Shown in pieces: positions 35,560-45,880 of a stretch of 64,000 nucleotides of DNA (position 1 is the first letter of the stretch; every line of letters begins with the position of its first letter). Source of the DNA: Isoetes taiwanensis (taxonomy: Eukaryota > Streptophyta > Lycopodiopsida > Isoetales > Isoetaceae); contig JAJEKV010000051.1 in the NCBI GenBank assembly GCA_021234155.1, positions 10,312,105-10,376,104 of the forward strand. Direction: 5' to 3'. A model generated the notes under the pieces. It was given only the letters and a program-made list of their open reading frames with translations. It had not been told where the DNA came from and did no database searches. The position numbers and the translations under genes were made by a program.

Positions 35560-37237
35560 TGTAACGGACCTAGCAACCTAGCACCAACATTAAGATGTAA
35601 GTAATATTGCCATTACATAAGAGTGCATTTTCAATGGTAAAATAAATGATTATGTGCTAGGAATGCATGCAATGTGTCCATGCATGCAATGTGTCCATGC
35701 ATGCATGCAAGGGCATTGCTGGGTTATATAAGCGCAACAATATTATTCTTGATTTATTGGGGAAGGAGTTTTCCATGGGGAAAGAAGTCTTTTATGTGAT
35801 GGTGAAGCATTCGGAACTAGATAGATTGCAGATGGATTGCTAAAGGAGCAAGTTGCGTGCAGAGATCTGGGAGCGTTGCTGGCAGTGCAGAAGAAGCAAC
35901 GGGATTTCCAGGTGGGGATCAAGCCTTACACCTGGGGTTTTCTAGTGTTTGTATAGTTGTGTTGATTTAATAATGATTGCTTTGAACGTAGTATAAACTT
36001 GGAGTTAAATCATATGAGCATGGTCATGAATAGAATAGAATAGGCATGCATGGTTAATGGATAGCGAGCATATTAATCAATTTAATAAACTAGTTAGCAG
36101 GGTTATGGAAGCCACCGTCATTAAGGTTATAAGTAGTAATTTGAAGGAAGTTGATCTAGTTAAAAGTAATAAGATATTAGTGAAGGTTGTATTTTGCTTA
36201 AGCACCGGGCATTGCATGTTGCATGGTAGAGATAGTAATGTTTATATGAGCGTATAGAGATAGTAATGTTTATATGAGCGTATAACTGGATTTCCTTTGT
36301 TGCATGAGGTGTAAGTTATGGAATTTCTAAGGTAAATTTGATATGGAAATGTGCCTACATATTGGGTGGAGTTCATAGTATTGTGATCTATGTGTAGTAT
36401 AATTCTTTGATATAGACCTCTGGGGCCGGAGTCTAGGTGCGATGGTCTAGACTCGCGGTTATTGCACAGTGCTATGTAAATGGTATTATTTGAACATCGG
36501 GCGTTGGTACCATATGGTACAACGTCATGCACAGTTAAGTGGTCCTCCAATGCTGGACGCAGCGTGGATGGGTGTGTACACACGTGGTTACCCCGCCTCT
36601 ATGTCACTGGCCTGATCAGCCGAGTTGACCTTGCTCAGACCCAGAGGAATATTGGTTGCAATGTTGATGCTACGATTGCTTGGTTATTATATATGTGGTC
36701 TTCTTTGTTGGAATTAAGTTGCATTGGTCATGCTTGTTGGACTAGTTACTTGGATTGCAGGGGCGAGGCTACGGTAAGGTTATGTTGTTGTTCTAGGTTA
36801 ATGCTTTGTTTTGTTGATGCTAGACATCCTAGATCCCCGATCCCCACTTAGTCCGTGTGACTAACCCCGTGGTTGATGGTGTAAGCAGAGGTGTGAGATG
36901 CTCCGGAAAGTAGCCAAGCTTCGGAAAGGCGAGAGTAGAAGTGTGTGGATTGCTATTCAATAAACTTGATTATTATTACTATTATTATTATTATTAAATA
37001 TGGGCTTGAAGTTACAATTATTAAGATCATTCATTGTGTGCGGGGATATTGCTGAGTAATGGGCAAGTACATGTTTGGAACCTTAGAATATGTACAAAGA
37101 TTAAATTCTTTACCTAAGTGTTAATTGTTGCGGATGCATGAGTTAATTTCTTAAGTTTTTAAGCTTAAGTAAATCCAATGGTCGAGATTGATGGGATCTC
37201 CAGTTACCATAAAGGTTAACTGGCCAGGCCCGTCACA
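35560..37237 (+). repeat. 3' LTR of the LARD
   Basis: Near-identical to the LTR at 31720-33397. It has one fewer ATGC near its start and one more TTA unit near 36985, so both total 1678 bp. The PBS is absent downstream; the TSD TTCAC follows directly. Confidence 0.9.
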
Positions 37238-37242
37238 TTCAC

Positions 37243-37650
37243 GACACTGCACATGCATTAGACCCGCACAACTATGACATGGACCAACATACAGATAAGG
37301 AAGTATGGGTTCGTTAATGAAGGTTGCAATACTCTATTATCCCAATAGCTCGAACTACAAGCTATTCATTGCCGAGTTAACCGAATACCAGAACCTAAGT
37401 GGAAGGTGGGCAGACGAAGAACTTCATGATGTGTTGGAGAGTCATAAGAAGGAGCCCAATATGGAATCCTATGCATGGTGGCAAGTTCACATACGTTACA
37501 GGCCCTTGCAATGACTATCCTCTCGTATCCTCAAATAGTGCGAGTGAGAGGAATTGTAGTGCCTATAAGCACATACATAGTGTCACCCAAAATCGACTGC
37601 TGTATAAGAAGGTTGTTTGGTGGATCACCAATTCCTATTTCAATTCTTAT
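37243..37650 (+). pseudogene. hAT-superfamily transposase, 3' part
   Basis: Resumes the frame broken at 31719: DTAHALDPHNYD, then ILYYPNSSNYKLFIAELTEY and MESYAWWQVH, the C-terminal dimerisation region of hAT transposases (WW followed by a Pro-Leu-Gln block). From about 37500 the frame shifts (NRLLYKK near 37600), and the remainder is decayed. It joins a G-rich palindromic stretch near 37660 that may be close to the element end. A related fragment lies at 41940-46370. Confidence 0.75.
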
Positions 37651-37952
37651 TTTTGGGTTGCCCCTAGGGGGGCAAACCCTCGTTTATGTGGGTATGTGGG
37701 CATATTCAAGTATATGCTGGCATATACCTAGCATATGTTGATGACTGCTAAAAACTGGCTGCTGCCTGTAAATGGTCGGTCATCCAGCCCCATTATCAGC
37801 CTGCTACACAAACGCTATCCGCCGGACTTGGCTATGGCTTCTTTACTTTGCTAGTTTGCGGGCAGAGAGGCGGCATCATTCTTGTGTTTATCTGGGCAGA
37901 GGCCCAGAGTTGAGTTGGCAACCCATTCAAGAAGCTGGAGGCGATTCTCTTT

Positions 37953-38667
37953 TTGTGTTGGCAACCTCTGTTACAAAGGCAAGGCCAATTTTGCAGGCTT
38001 CGTGGTATTCAATTCAGGGTTCTGCTCCATTATGGTTCTTTCAACAGTCAATTATTAGCAGAATCACGATTCTTTCCCGGTGGCATCATCTTTGCTATGG
38101 CAGGAGTAGAGCATTCTTCGTATTGGAAATGGTTCCTCGGAGGAGGCTTCGCAACAATTTGCAGGCTTATAGGCGGAGTGAAACAGGAGGAGATAATGGG
38201 AATGGTAACGGGCCATGGAAACCTTGTGATTAATATGGCTATGGCGGGAGTACTCGCTTACCTAACTTTCACGGGAAAGCTCGCTTGGATATTGGATGCT
38301 ATTGTTTCTATTTGGGTGAGTTTTTGAATATTCTTTTCTTTTTCCGTTGAATGCTAACATTCATTTGGTCGATATGCTTCTTTTTTGTCGCATTCTCGAT
38401 TGCATGTATCTTTAACTGCGTTCTTTTCTTCTGGAACATACATGCCTCTGGTTGTGATTGGAAACTGGAACTTTTTTTGTTTATCACAAACAGGATTGAG
38501 TGGTTAGGGAGCTCGTCAGGTGCTTGAAGCTCAGTACATATGTTTTAGAGTTTAACTGGATGATGCATTAAAGGTATAGCTCCTTGCCATCTTTAAACTG
38601 ACTTGTTAACTGCCTGCAGCTATTTCTGGTGCTTTTACCATTTGTCGGACTAGTTGCATACCTCTGA
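37953..38667 (+). CDS. Possible last two exons of an unidentified membrane protein
   Basis: An open frame (from about 37953 to 38315) contains FFPGGIIFAMAGVEH, LGGGFATICRLIGG, GHGNLVINMAMAGVLAYL and AWILDAIVSIW, and ends at a GTGAGT donor (38316). After a 304-bp intron ending TGCAG, a 48-bp exon (38620-38667) continues in phase with LFLVLLPFVGLVAYL and a stop. The phase match and strongly hydrophobic ends argue for a real terminal exon pair with two or three membrane segments. The family is not recognised; the TGK/DAIVS segment faintly recalls cation-diffusion facilitators. The 5' exons are not found upstream, where a hAT/LARD nest lies; the gene may be broken there. Confidence 0.4.
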
Positions 38668-38985
38668 CTAGTGGGCAAGATATTGTTAAATGAAATGTAA
38701 GTTGCTTGTTTCTCTGTACGTGAAAGGATTGGTCAGTAATCATGGTCATTTTTGGATTAAGAAAAGGGGCACGTTCTTCCGTTAGAACCCACGCGGTAAT
38801 GTCTGGAATACTAAGGTGCTTGATAGGCATATATATTGCTTAACATGCAGACTGTACTGACCTCATGGTGCTAGCTGTCTATGCTTACAAGTGAGTGAAC
38901 TGAAGGCCTGGCTTGATTAATTTGCTCAATTCTTTTCTAGAACACTTTGAGGAGTTAAGATTGCTCCTAATGGTGTTTTTATGAG
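38668..38985. other. Presumed 3' UTR / spacer
   Basis: Non-coding; no motif recognised before the duplicated unit that starts at 38986. Confidence 0.4.
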
Positions 38986-39849
38986 CCACAGATGGTTTTG
39001 TGATTTAATCTGAACGAGGGACTCAGGTTGCGGCAGTTTGTCTTGGCCCCTCTTTAAATGGTCCCGTAATGTATCTCACATTTTCGAAATGAATGTAATC
39101 CATCAACACTGCTAGTGGGAGCATTGATCTGAATTTCAACACCATCTGAGCTTCAACAAGAACACCAGGCTTTGATTGAATACTGAGGTTCACCTCCAGC
39201 ACTGTCTTTCTCTAGGTTTTTGTTTGTTTTTTATGCAAGTGGGGCTACTCCATTGCTGCAATGACGTCTATTGGAATCATTCTTTTTCTGATTATCTTGT
39301 GGTAGGCCTAGCATGCAGCCTGTGCAAAAGATGTTGCACTGCATATCTTACAAGATGAAGAACAAAAACCTTTACCATCACTACAGTTCTCCTATGCCAA
39401 GTCATTTATTGGATAAACAGCATTTCACACTTCTGGTTTTCATTGTGAAGTAAACACCTCCCACAGATGGTTTTGTGATTTAATCTGAACGAGGGACTCA
39501 GGTTGCAGTAGTTTGTCTTGGCCCCTCTTTAAATGGTCCCGTAATATATCTCACATTTTCCAAATACATGTAATCCATCAACGCTGCTAGTGGGAACATT
39601 GATCTGAATTTCAACACCATCTGAGCTTCAACAAGAACACCAGGCTTTGATTGAATACTGAGGTTCACCACCAGCCCTGTCTTTCTCTAGGTTTTTGTTT
39701 GTTTTTTATGCAAGTGGGGCTACTCGATTGCTGCGATGGCGTCTATTGGAATCATTCTTTTTCCGATTGTCTTGTGGTAGGCCTAGCATGCAGCCTGTGC
39801 AAAAGATGTTGCACTGCATAATCTTACAAGATGAAGAACAAAAACCTTT
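38986..39849. repeat. 388-bp direct duplication
   Basis: 38986-39373 and 39461-39849 are about 95% or more alike by eye (CCACAGATGGTTTTGTGATT... to ...GAACAAAAACCTTT). They are separated by 87 bp of unique sequence. No frame is conserved across both. It could be duplicated 3' UTR. Confidence 0.8.
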
Positions 39850-40236
39850 TGCAAAGGACCAAATGGCACAGTAGAATGGCAGACAATATTCTTGCTGACC
39901 AGTTTTCGTGCTGAGAATAAGAAATCTATGTATGGTTATAAAATTGGCCTGAGGAAGAGAGTAGGACACTTGTGAATCTATTATTTGCTTCTACCTTGTT
40001 TGCATCAATGCTGTGTTGCAAGAGCCCTAGTTGTGGGAAGGCTCATCCATGATCAGCTTTTGAAAAATAGATATGCGAAAAATGTCTATTTAAGCAATAG
40101 ACATGTATAGCAAGTTTGTTGTCTGAATCATGTAAATATGGTGTTCAAAAGCATGCTTCAGCCTAATGTATTTTTGTGTATAATTCTGGTGTCGGCATAT
40201 GTGCAGTGTGCGCAAGTGAAGAATGTACATAAATCA

Positions 40237-40458
40237 TTTAACGCCATGCCTGAGCTGAAATGTTGTCGCTTGAACTACAATCATGGCAGCATTTGGAGAG
40301 GATGGATATTACAGTGAAGCTTTAAGGGTTATGAGCAAATGCTACTCAAAGATGAGAGTCCTGACATGGTTACAATGGTTACTATTCCTAATGCATGTTC
40401 CAGCCTGAAGGATCTACTAAAAAGCAAAATTGTACATGGGCAAATTCTGCATCGTAAG
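40237..40458 (+). pseudogene. Pentatricopeptide-repeat (PPR) gene fragment
   Basis: Across two frames one reads NAMPE, NVVA, TTIMAAFGEDGYYSEAL, YEQMLLKDESPDMVTMV and NACSSLKDLLKSKIVHGQIL, the pattern of consecutive motifs of a plant PLS-class PPR protein. Two single-base frameshifts, a TGA in place of Arg (CGA) and a TGA in place of Trp (TGG) show that it is dead. Only about 70 codons remain. Confidence 0.7.
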
Positions 40459-40583
40459 TGAGACTAAATATTGCTCAATTAATATTGCTTTGTGGTTTTC
40501 AATTTAGCAATATTTTTTTAAAATTTTCCGACTTAAGTTTTCTATCATTATGTTGTCTATGCTCATCTGTATTTGAATTGTAG

Positions 40584-41103
40584 AAACCTTTCTCCAAGGT
40601 TGGGGACCCGAAATTGTGTTTGATTCATTACGATATAAGCAGTCAGTCTAAGGTATGGTTAAGCTATAGTTGTATGTTTTCCAAGACACATGTATTAACA
40701 TAAACAAATGGGACAGCAGAGGTGGTTTTTGTCAAAAAAAAAAAAAGTGAAGTTGTTGCTACTGTTAAATGATACAACAATGTCCAGTTGGATGGAAAGC
40801 CAATGTAGAGATGGTTCAACCTACCAATGTAAACAGTCGATCAGGTATTGCAAAAGGCCACAGTGTCGCACCAAAGTAAGGCTCTTTAACATCTGTCCAT
40901 TTTTTGTATTTCGTTTTGAATAAAGCTCTTGCAGTTCAACACCAGGACGAGGTGATTGCAGAGGTGGATGTTTTGGAAAAGGGCCTGGGAGTGTGAAAGG
41001 GAAAGGAAGAGGGGAGAGGCTGCTAGCTCCTGAAAAGAAATCAGTAGAGGGTTTGGATGCTGAATTAACTACCTACTATGCGCAGGCGATGGATGTCAAT
41101 TAA
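40584..41103 (+). pseudogene. ALY/REF (THO4)-like mRNA export adaptor, degenerate
   Basis: Exon-like pieces match ALY proteins in order. KPFSKVGDPKLCLIHYDISS is at 40584-40650 (second half of the RRM, after a TTGTAG acceptor and before a GTATGG donor). GTAEVVFVKK, then EVVATV and YNNVQLDGKPM are at 40709-40805, disrupted by an A-run. A Gly/Arg-rich stretch and the C-terminal signature KKSVEGLDAELTTYYAQAMD with a stop are at 40950-41103. The RRM N-half and N-terminal motif are missing, no acceptor precedes the second piece, and frames shift, so this is a gene remnant. Intron traces argue against a processed copy. Confidence 0.7.
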
Positions 41104-41939
41104 GTCTGTAACTGGCAACATGGCCAATCCATAGAATGGCTTTTAACATAACAATCAAACTATGGGAATTGGCATTCCATCTGGATTTGTGTATTGTTAT
41201 ATTGTACCAAGTACATGGCTACGAACTCACATGTTTCAACAATCTACAGGTGTATTTCAGCAACGGTGGAATTTTTTGATTTTTTCTAAGCTTTTCTCTC
41301 AGATATTCAGTCAACGGCGGCATATAGTTAACTACGTTGACTGGCATTGCAAAGCTTATGTGGAGAAGATTTCATATGTCTGAAGCATATATCGATCTGT
41401 ATTTGCATAATTACTGTTTAGGGTTAGCAGATTGAAGGAAGGTATTTGTGCTTTTAATGCTGAACAAATCTTGGGCTTCATGATCCAAGACAAATCTGCT
41501 AGCTACCTCTTATGATAAAACCTTGGCCAGAATTAATGTAGTGTCTTTTTAGTGCTTGCACTTTTGTTTTGGCAAATCAAATCATGCTTGCACATTTGGT
41601 ATAACGTTATATCATTGCAACACTATACCACAATGCATTTTCTTTCAAATTGGCAATAGAAACCATGCTGCAAGAGTTAAGTGCAACAATTAAGTGCACT
41701 ATTGAACATACTGGAAATCGTCGTTCATTTATTGCCCTATGCCAGCTATATTATATTTACCCTCATCCATGTGGGTTTGTGGCATATTCCAAGTATATAT
41801 CAGTATATGCTCAAAAACATGACTTTGAAGTGTGATTTAAGCCATTTCACTCTCGGGTCACGGAGGGCAACCCTCCGTGCGCAACACCTTGTTTCTATAT
41901 CCCCAGTGTGCAAAATATGATAATTGCTATTTAGTAATA
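41104..41939. other. Spacer with a short inverted word
   Basis: No gene recognised. GGAGGGCAACCCTCC at 41862-41876 is a near-palindrome. A stretch at 41764-41815 (GTGGCATATTCCAAGTATAT) resembles 37690-37735 downstream of the first hAT copy, suggesting both belong to the edges of related hAT elements. Confidence 0.4.
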
Positions 41940-42037
41940 TCCTTGAAAATGTTTCTGATAAGAATATATTATAAAAGTACTCCCACCATGGGCTCCTATG
42001 CATGGTGGCAAGTCCACAGGCAAGTTATTGATACGTT
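41940..42037 (+). pseudogene. Second hAT transposase remnant, left piece
   Basis: GSYAWWQVH at about 41989-42015 matches MESYAWWQVH of the first hAT copy (37466-37492). The frame is cut at 42037 by an LTR retrotransposon and resumes at 45881. Confidence 0.65.
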
Positions 42038-42922
42038 TGTAGAAGGAATAATTTGTTCAGAATTGTGCATTTTGAGTGAAAACGTGATCAAATGAGCCAT
42101 GCCATGTGATCTTATCATGCTAAGTTTCACAAGACGGGTCATATTAGCATGTTGGGATGTTATTTGAAGTTATAAACCTTGTAGGGGTTACATTATTTTA
42201 ATGGTTGAAGAAAGAGATGTTATTAAATAAAACTAAGGGTGGAGATTGGAAAATATTTGATCCAAGGGCTAGGAGCAAAAGCCCTTTTGAATGGAAAAGG
42301 TACTAAGGCCAAAAGAGGAGTTACGGTGGCAGGAAGTGGAACCAGTTGGAGGAGCCGATCAGGAAGAGTCAAGCGGATCAGGGCATCAAGGCCGACTAAA
42401 TGGAGATCTGATTGAGAGCAGATGGATTCCGGACAGAGTTTAGAGCATTTAGGGCATTCCGGATTCAGGAGCAGACCATCACTTGGAGCAGAGGAGCGGC
42501 ATTCAGAGCACGGCAGCAGGCCAAATCCTTCCAGCCCGAATCCTGCTGAGAATCTTGAAGAATCCTTGTTAGTCTGCCAGTAGATTTCCTGGAGTTCTTG
42601 CATTTGTGCGATTCAGAGATAAGTTCTTCAAGTATTCTGTTATTCAATTTTTAAAACTATGAATGTGATTCCTATTGCCAAACTGCCTGTGTTTATGGCT
42701 TGTTTATGAGATTTATGAGATAAGTACTATGGATATTTGGTGTATTCAGATCTGAAACTATGGAATATAACTCTGGTTCATTACCATATTACTTGTTATG
42801 AAATGTCTCCTGTGAATCTTTAAATCCTTATCGCCATATCTGGATACCTGGGTTCACTTCCCTGTGTATTGATAATGAATTATCTGCTGGCTATATTGTT
42901 CCTACACACACGAAAACCGTCT
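42038..42922 (+). repeat. 5' LTR of the deleted Gypsy element
   Basis: Matches 45000-45880 apart from scattered substitutions, a small insertion (about 42285-42292) and the replaced last few bases. Confidence 0.88.
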
Positions 42923-42960
42923 TCTTCTTCTTCTTCCTCACATTCTTTCTCCACTTCAAC

Positions 42961-44100
42961 TTGGTTAACATCTATAACACCCATGAAATTAGAACTGTGT
43001 TGCAATCATGTCATGATGGACCTAGTGGTGGGCATTTCTCTATAGATACTACTATTAAGAAAATTCTTCAAGCTGGATTATGGTCGCCTAAATTGCATGC
43101 TGATGTTAGGGAATATGTTAGACATTGTGATGTATGTCAAAGGGTGGGGAAGCCTTCTAACCGAGACGTTATGCCTTTACATCCAATAATGCCTATCTTG
43201 CCTTTTGAAAAATGGGGAATCGATTTTGTAGGACCAATCAAGCCATCTGCTATGCATACTGGTAATAAATATATTTTGGTTTGTACTGACTATGTTACCA
43301 AGTGGGTGGAAGCGCGCGCATTTAGGGAAGACACGGCCAATAATGTGGCTATATTCTTGTACGAAAATATCATAACACGTTTTGGCTGTCCTTTGGAATT
43401 GGTCAGCGACAGAGGTAAGCATTTCCTTAATGATACTATTGAAGCTTTAACTAATAGATATGGGATGAAACATAGAAAGACAACTCCATATCATCCACGT
43501 GCAAACGGCCAGGTAGAGCGTACAAATAAAACCCTATGTACCATAATTACCAAAATTTGTAATGCCAACCGCACAGATTGGGATAAACGCCTTTTCGATG
43601 CATTGTGGGCCTATCGCATTGCACATAAAGTTACAACAAATGCTACACCTTTTAAATTAGTATATGGGCAAGAAGCTATAGTTCCTATTGAGTTAGAACT
43701 CCCATCCTTGAGAATCGCTATTGAACATAAATTAGATTGGGATGGTAGTTTGCAAGCAAGATTAGCACAATTAGAAGCCCTTGATGAAAGCAGACTATAT
43801 GCTTATATATCACGGGAAGCAATTCAACAACGTCGCAAAGCATGGTATGATCGGCATCGAAACAATAAACACTTCGATAAAGGTAACTTAGTTCTGCTTT
43901 ATGATAGTAAACATTGGAAGAAACCGGGTAAACTCAGGATGCATTGGAAAGGTCCTTATATTGTCAAAGAAATATATGATAATGGATCTGTATTACTAAA
44001 AGATTTTGCAGGAAATGAGCTTCCCACACGAGTGAACGGTGCGCGACTTAAAGTATATCACATGTCAAAAACTAGCGACCATCCTTCAAATAAGGTGTAG
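42961..44100 (+). CDS. Ty3/Gypsy integrase, end of a truncated pol
   Basis: An uninterrupted frame of about 379 codons without its own AUG start; it is the tail of pol. The zinc finger has CHDGPSGGH and HCDVCQR (HHCC type). The catalytic core has Asp in WGIDFVGPI, Asp in LVSDRGKHFLND and Glu in PYHPRANGQVERTNKTL, so the DDE triad is complete. The C-terminal GPY-type module reads LRMHWKGPYIVKEIYDNGSV. There is no chromodomain after it, which fits the non-chromovirus (Tat/Athila-like) branch of plant Gypsy elements. The open frame suggests a recent deletion or recent arrival. Confidence 0.9.
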   Translation: MVNIYNTHEIRTVLQSCHDGPSGGHFSIDTTIKKILQAGLWSPKLHADVREYVRHCDVCQRVGKPSNRDVMPLHPIMPILPFEKWGIDFVGPIKPSAMHTGNKYILVCTDYVTKWVEARAFREDTANNVAIFLYENIITRFGCPLELVSDRGKHFLNDTIEALTNRYGMKHRKTTPYHPRANGQVERTNKTLCTIITKICNANRTDWDKRLFDALWAYRIAHKVTTNATPFKLVYGQEAIVPIELELPSLRIAIEHKLDWDGSLQARLAQLEALDESRLYAYISREAIQQRRKAWYDRHRNNKHFDKGNLVLLYDSKHWKKPGKLRMHWKGPYIVKEIYDNGSVLLKDFAGNELPTRVNGARLKVYHMSKTSDHPSNKV

Positions 44101-44999
44101 TATTCATCGGGACGATGAATAAATGAAAAGGGGGGTGGTACTATTGTTGAAAAAAAAAAATACAAATAAGGAAATAAAAAATCATTTTTTCTGATAATCC
44201 ATCAGTTTGTCTTCCATTGCTATATCAAATTCATCTCATTTTCTATTCTCTCGCTTCATATCAATCCATTAAGACCGCCAATCAGCCCCGCATCAAGGCA
44301 GCATCTTGTTTTGTTAACTATTTTTGTTTCCATTGACAGGTGCACTTGCTTTTTCTCCATTAGAATCAATCCATTTCATTGTACACTCATTCATCCCATT
44401 CAATACATCAAAGTCTGCCATATAAGCTTTACCACAAGGCAGCAACTATTGTACTAATTTTTTGATATTGTTACCATGACAGGGTCATCTGCTTTTCTCC
44501 GTGATTATTCAATTCATTCATCTACACTCATTCACATCCTTCAACTCATAAAGTGCTGCAATCAGCTTCACCATATTAGCAGCCATATGTTCTACTAATG
44601 TTGTTTTTTTTGCTGCAGGAGCATCCTTTTTTCTATCATTTCATGTTCATCTATTTTTAGTTGGCCTACCAACCAGGAACACTGTTTCTTTACCATTGTT
44701 TTTCCATTTCCCATATTGCTGGCCATTTTCCCATCCCAGCAAGTTCGTGTAGTAAAAGAGTCCAATAAACAAATAATCCAAAAGGTAGAAGGAAGAGTGG
44801 GGGGATGGAGCGCCATACTGAGGTTGCAGTAGAGAGAGTCTCCTGACCTAGATGGGATTTGCCACCCTTGGAAGTATTTTATATTCGGTGAAGCCATAGA
44901 ATCGCCGATGGAGGCAATGGTTTGGAAGAAAATATTTTCATCATGAAGAACTATTTTGAAGAACTCGTCGGGACGTCGAGTTTTTTGTAAGGGGAATAA
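44101..44999. other. 3' untranslated region of the Gypsy element with an antisense frame
   Basis: Non-coding on the sense strand. An antisense frame (45104 down to 44595, about 169 codons) overlaps the 3' LTR start and includes RRPDEFFKIVLHDENIF, which faintly resembles the start of a plant B3 domain. Plant Tat-branch elements are known to carry antisense extra ORFs here; the identity is unproven. Confidence 0.4.
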
Positions 45000-45880
45000 T
45001 GTAGAAGGAATAATTTGTTCAGAATTGTGCATTTTGAGTGAAAACGTGATCAAATGAGCCATGCCATGTGATCTTATCATGCTAAGTTTCACAAGACGGG
45101 TCATATTAGCATGTTGGAATGTTATTTGAAGTTATAAACCTTGTAGGGGTTACATTATTTTAATGGTTGAAGAAAGAGATGTTATTAAATAAAACTAAGG
45201 GTGGAGATTGGAAAATATTTGATCCAAGGGCTAGGAGCAAAAGCCCTGGAAAAGGCACTAAGGCCAAAAGAGGAGTTACGGTGGCAGGAAGCGGAACCAG
45301 TTGGAGGAGCCGATCAGGAAGAGTCAAGCGGATCAGGGCATCAAGGCCGACCAAATGGAGATCGGATTGAGAGCAGATGGATTCCGGACAGAGTTTAGAG
45401 CATTTAGGGCATTCCGGATTCAGGAGCAGACCATCACTTGGAGCAGAGAAGCGGCATTCAGAGCACGGCAGCAGGCCGAATCCTTCCAGCCCGAATCCTG
45501 CTGAGAATCTTGAAGAATCCTTGTTAGTCTGCCAGTAGATTTCCTGGAGTTCTTGCATTTGTGCGATTCAGAGATAAGTTCTTCAAGTATTCTGTTATTC
45601 AATTTTTAAAACTATGAATGTGATTCCTATTGCCAAACTGCCTGTGTTTATGGCTTGTTTATGAGATTTATGAGATAAGTACTATGGATATTTGGTGTAT
45701 TCAGATCTGAAACTATGGAATATAACTCTGGTTCATTACCATACTACTTGTTATGAAATGTCTCCTGTGAATCTTTAAATCCTTATCGCCATATCTGGAT
45801 ACCTGGGTTCAATTCCCTGTGTATTGATAATGAATTATCTGCTGGCTATATTGTTCCTACACACACGAAAACCGTCTACA
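45000..45880 (+). repeat. 3' LTR of the deleted Gypsy element
   Basis: 881 bp, TGTAGAAGG to CGTCTACA, preceded by a purine-rich tract and followed by the TSD ACGTT. Confidence 0.88.

Larger units (their letters stand above)
31720..37237 (+). mobile_element. LARD-type non-autonomous LTR retrotransposon, complete and young
   Basis: Two LTRs of 1678 bp each (31720-33397 and 35560-37237) flank a 2162-bp internal domain, and a 5-bp TSD TTCAC brackets the whole (31715-31719, 37238-37242). PBS TGGTATCAGAGC is at 33400-33411; the purine run GGAGGAGAGAC precedes the 3' LTR. I see no gag, protease, RT or integrase motif in the internal domain, so it must use proteins from an autonomous relative. The LTRs differ at roughly ten positions by eye plus a 4-bp and a 3-bp length change, pointing to recent insertion. 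It sits inside the hAT transposase gene. Confidence 0.9.
42038..45880 (+). mobile_element. Ty3/Gypsy retrotransposon, internally deleted, integrase only
   Basis: LTRs of about 0.88 kb (42038-42922 and 45000-45880) begin TGTAGAAGG, and the 3' copy ends CGTCTACA. A 5-bp TSD ACGTT flanks the element (42033-42037 and 45881-45885). The 5' LTR lacks its last bases and runs into a CTT repeat, and PBS, gag, protease, RT and RNase H are all missing. One deletion therefore removed everything from the end of the 5' LTR to the integrase zinc finger. A purine run AAAAGGGGGGTGG follows the integrase stop (near 44126), and a second, AAGGGGAATAA, lies directly before the 3' LTR. It is inserted in a hAT remnant. 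Confidence 0.88.

Noticed and set aside
37655..37680. GGGTTGCCCCTAGGGGGGCAAACC as a hAT terminal inverted repeat
   Set aside because: Self-palindromic, with no matching end found upstream of the transposase gene and no 8-bp duplication.
43177..43422. Antisense frame opposite integrase
   Set aside because: Shadow of the integrase coding sequence.
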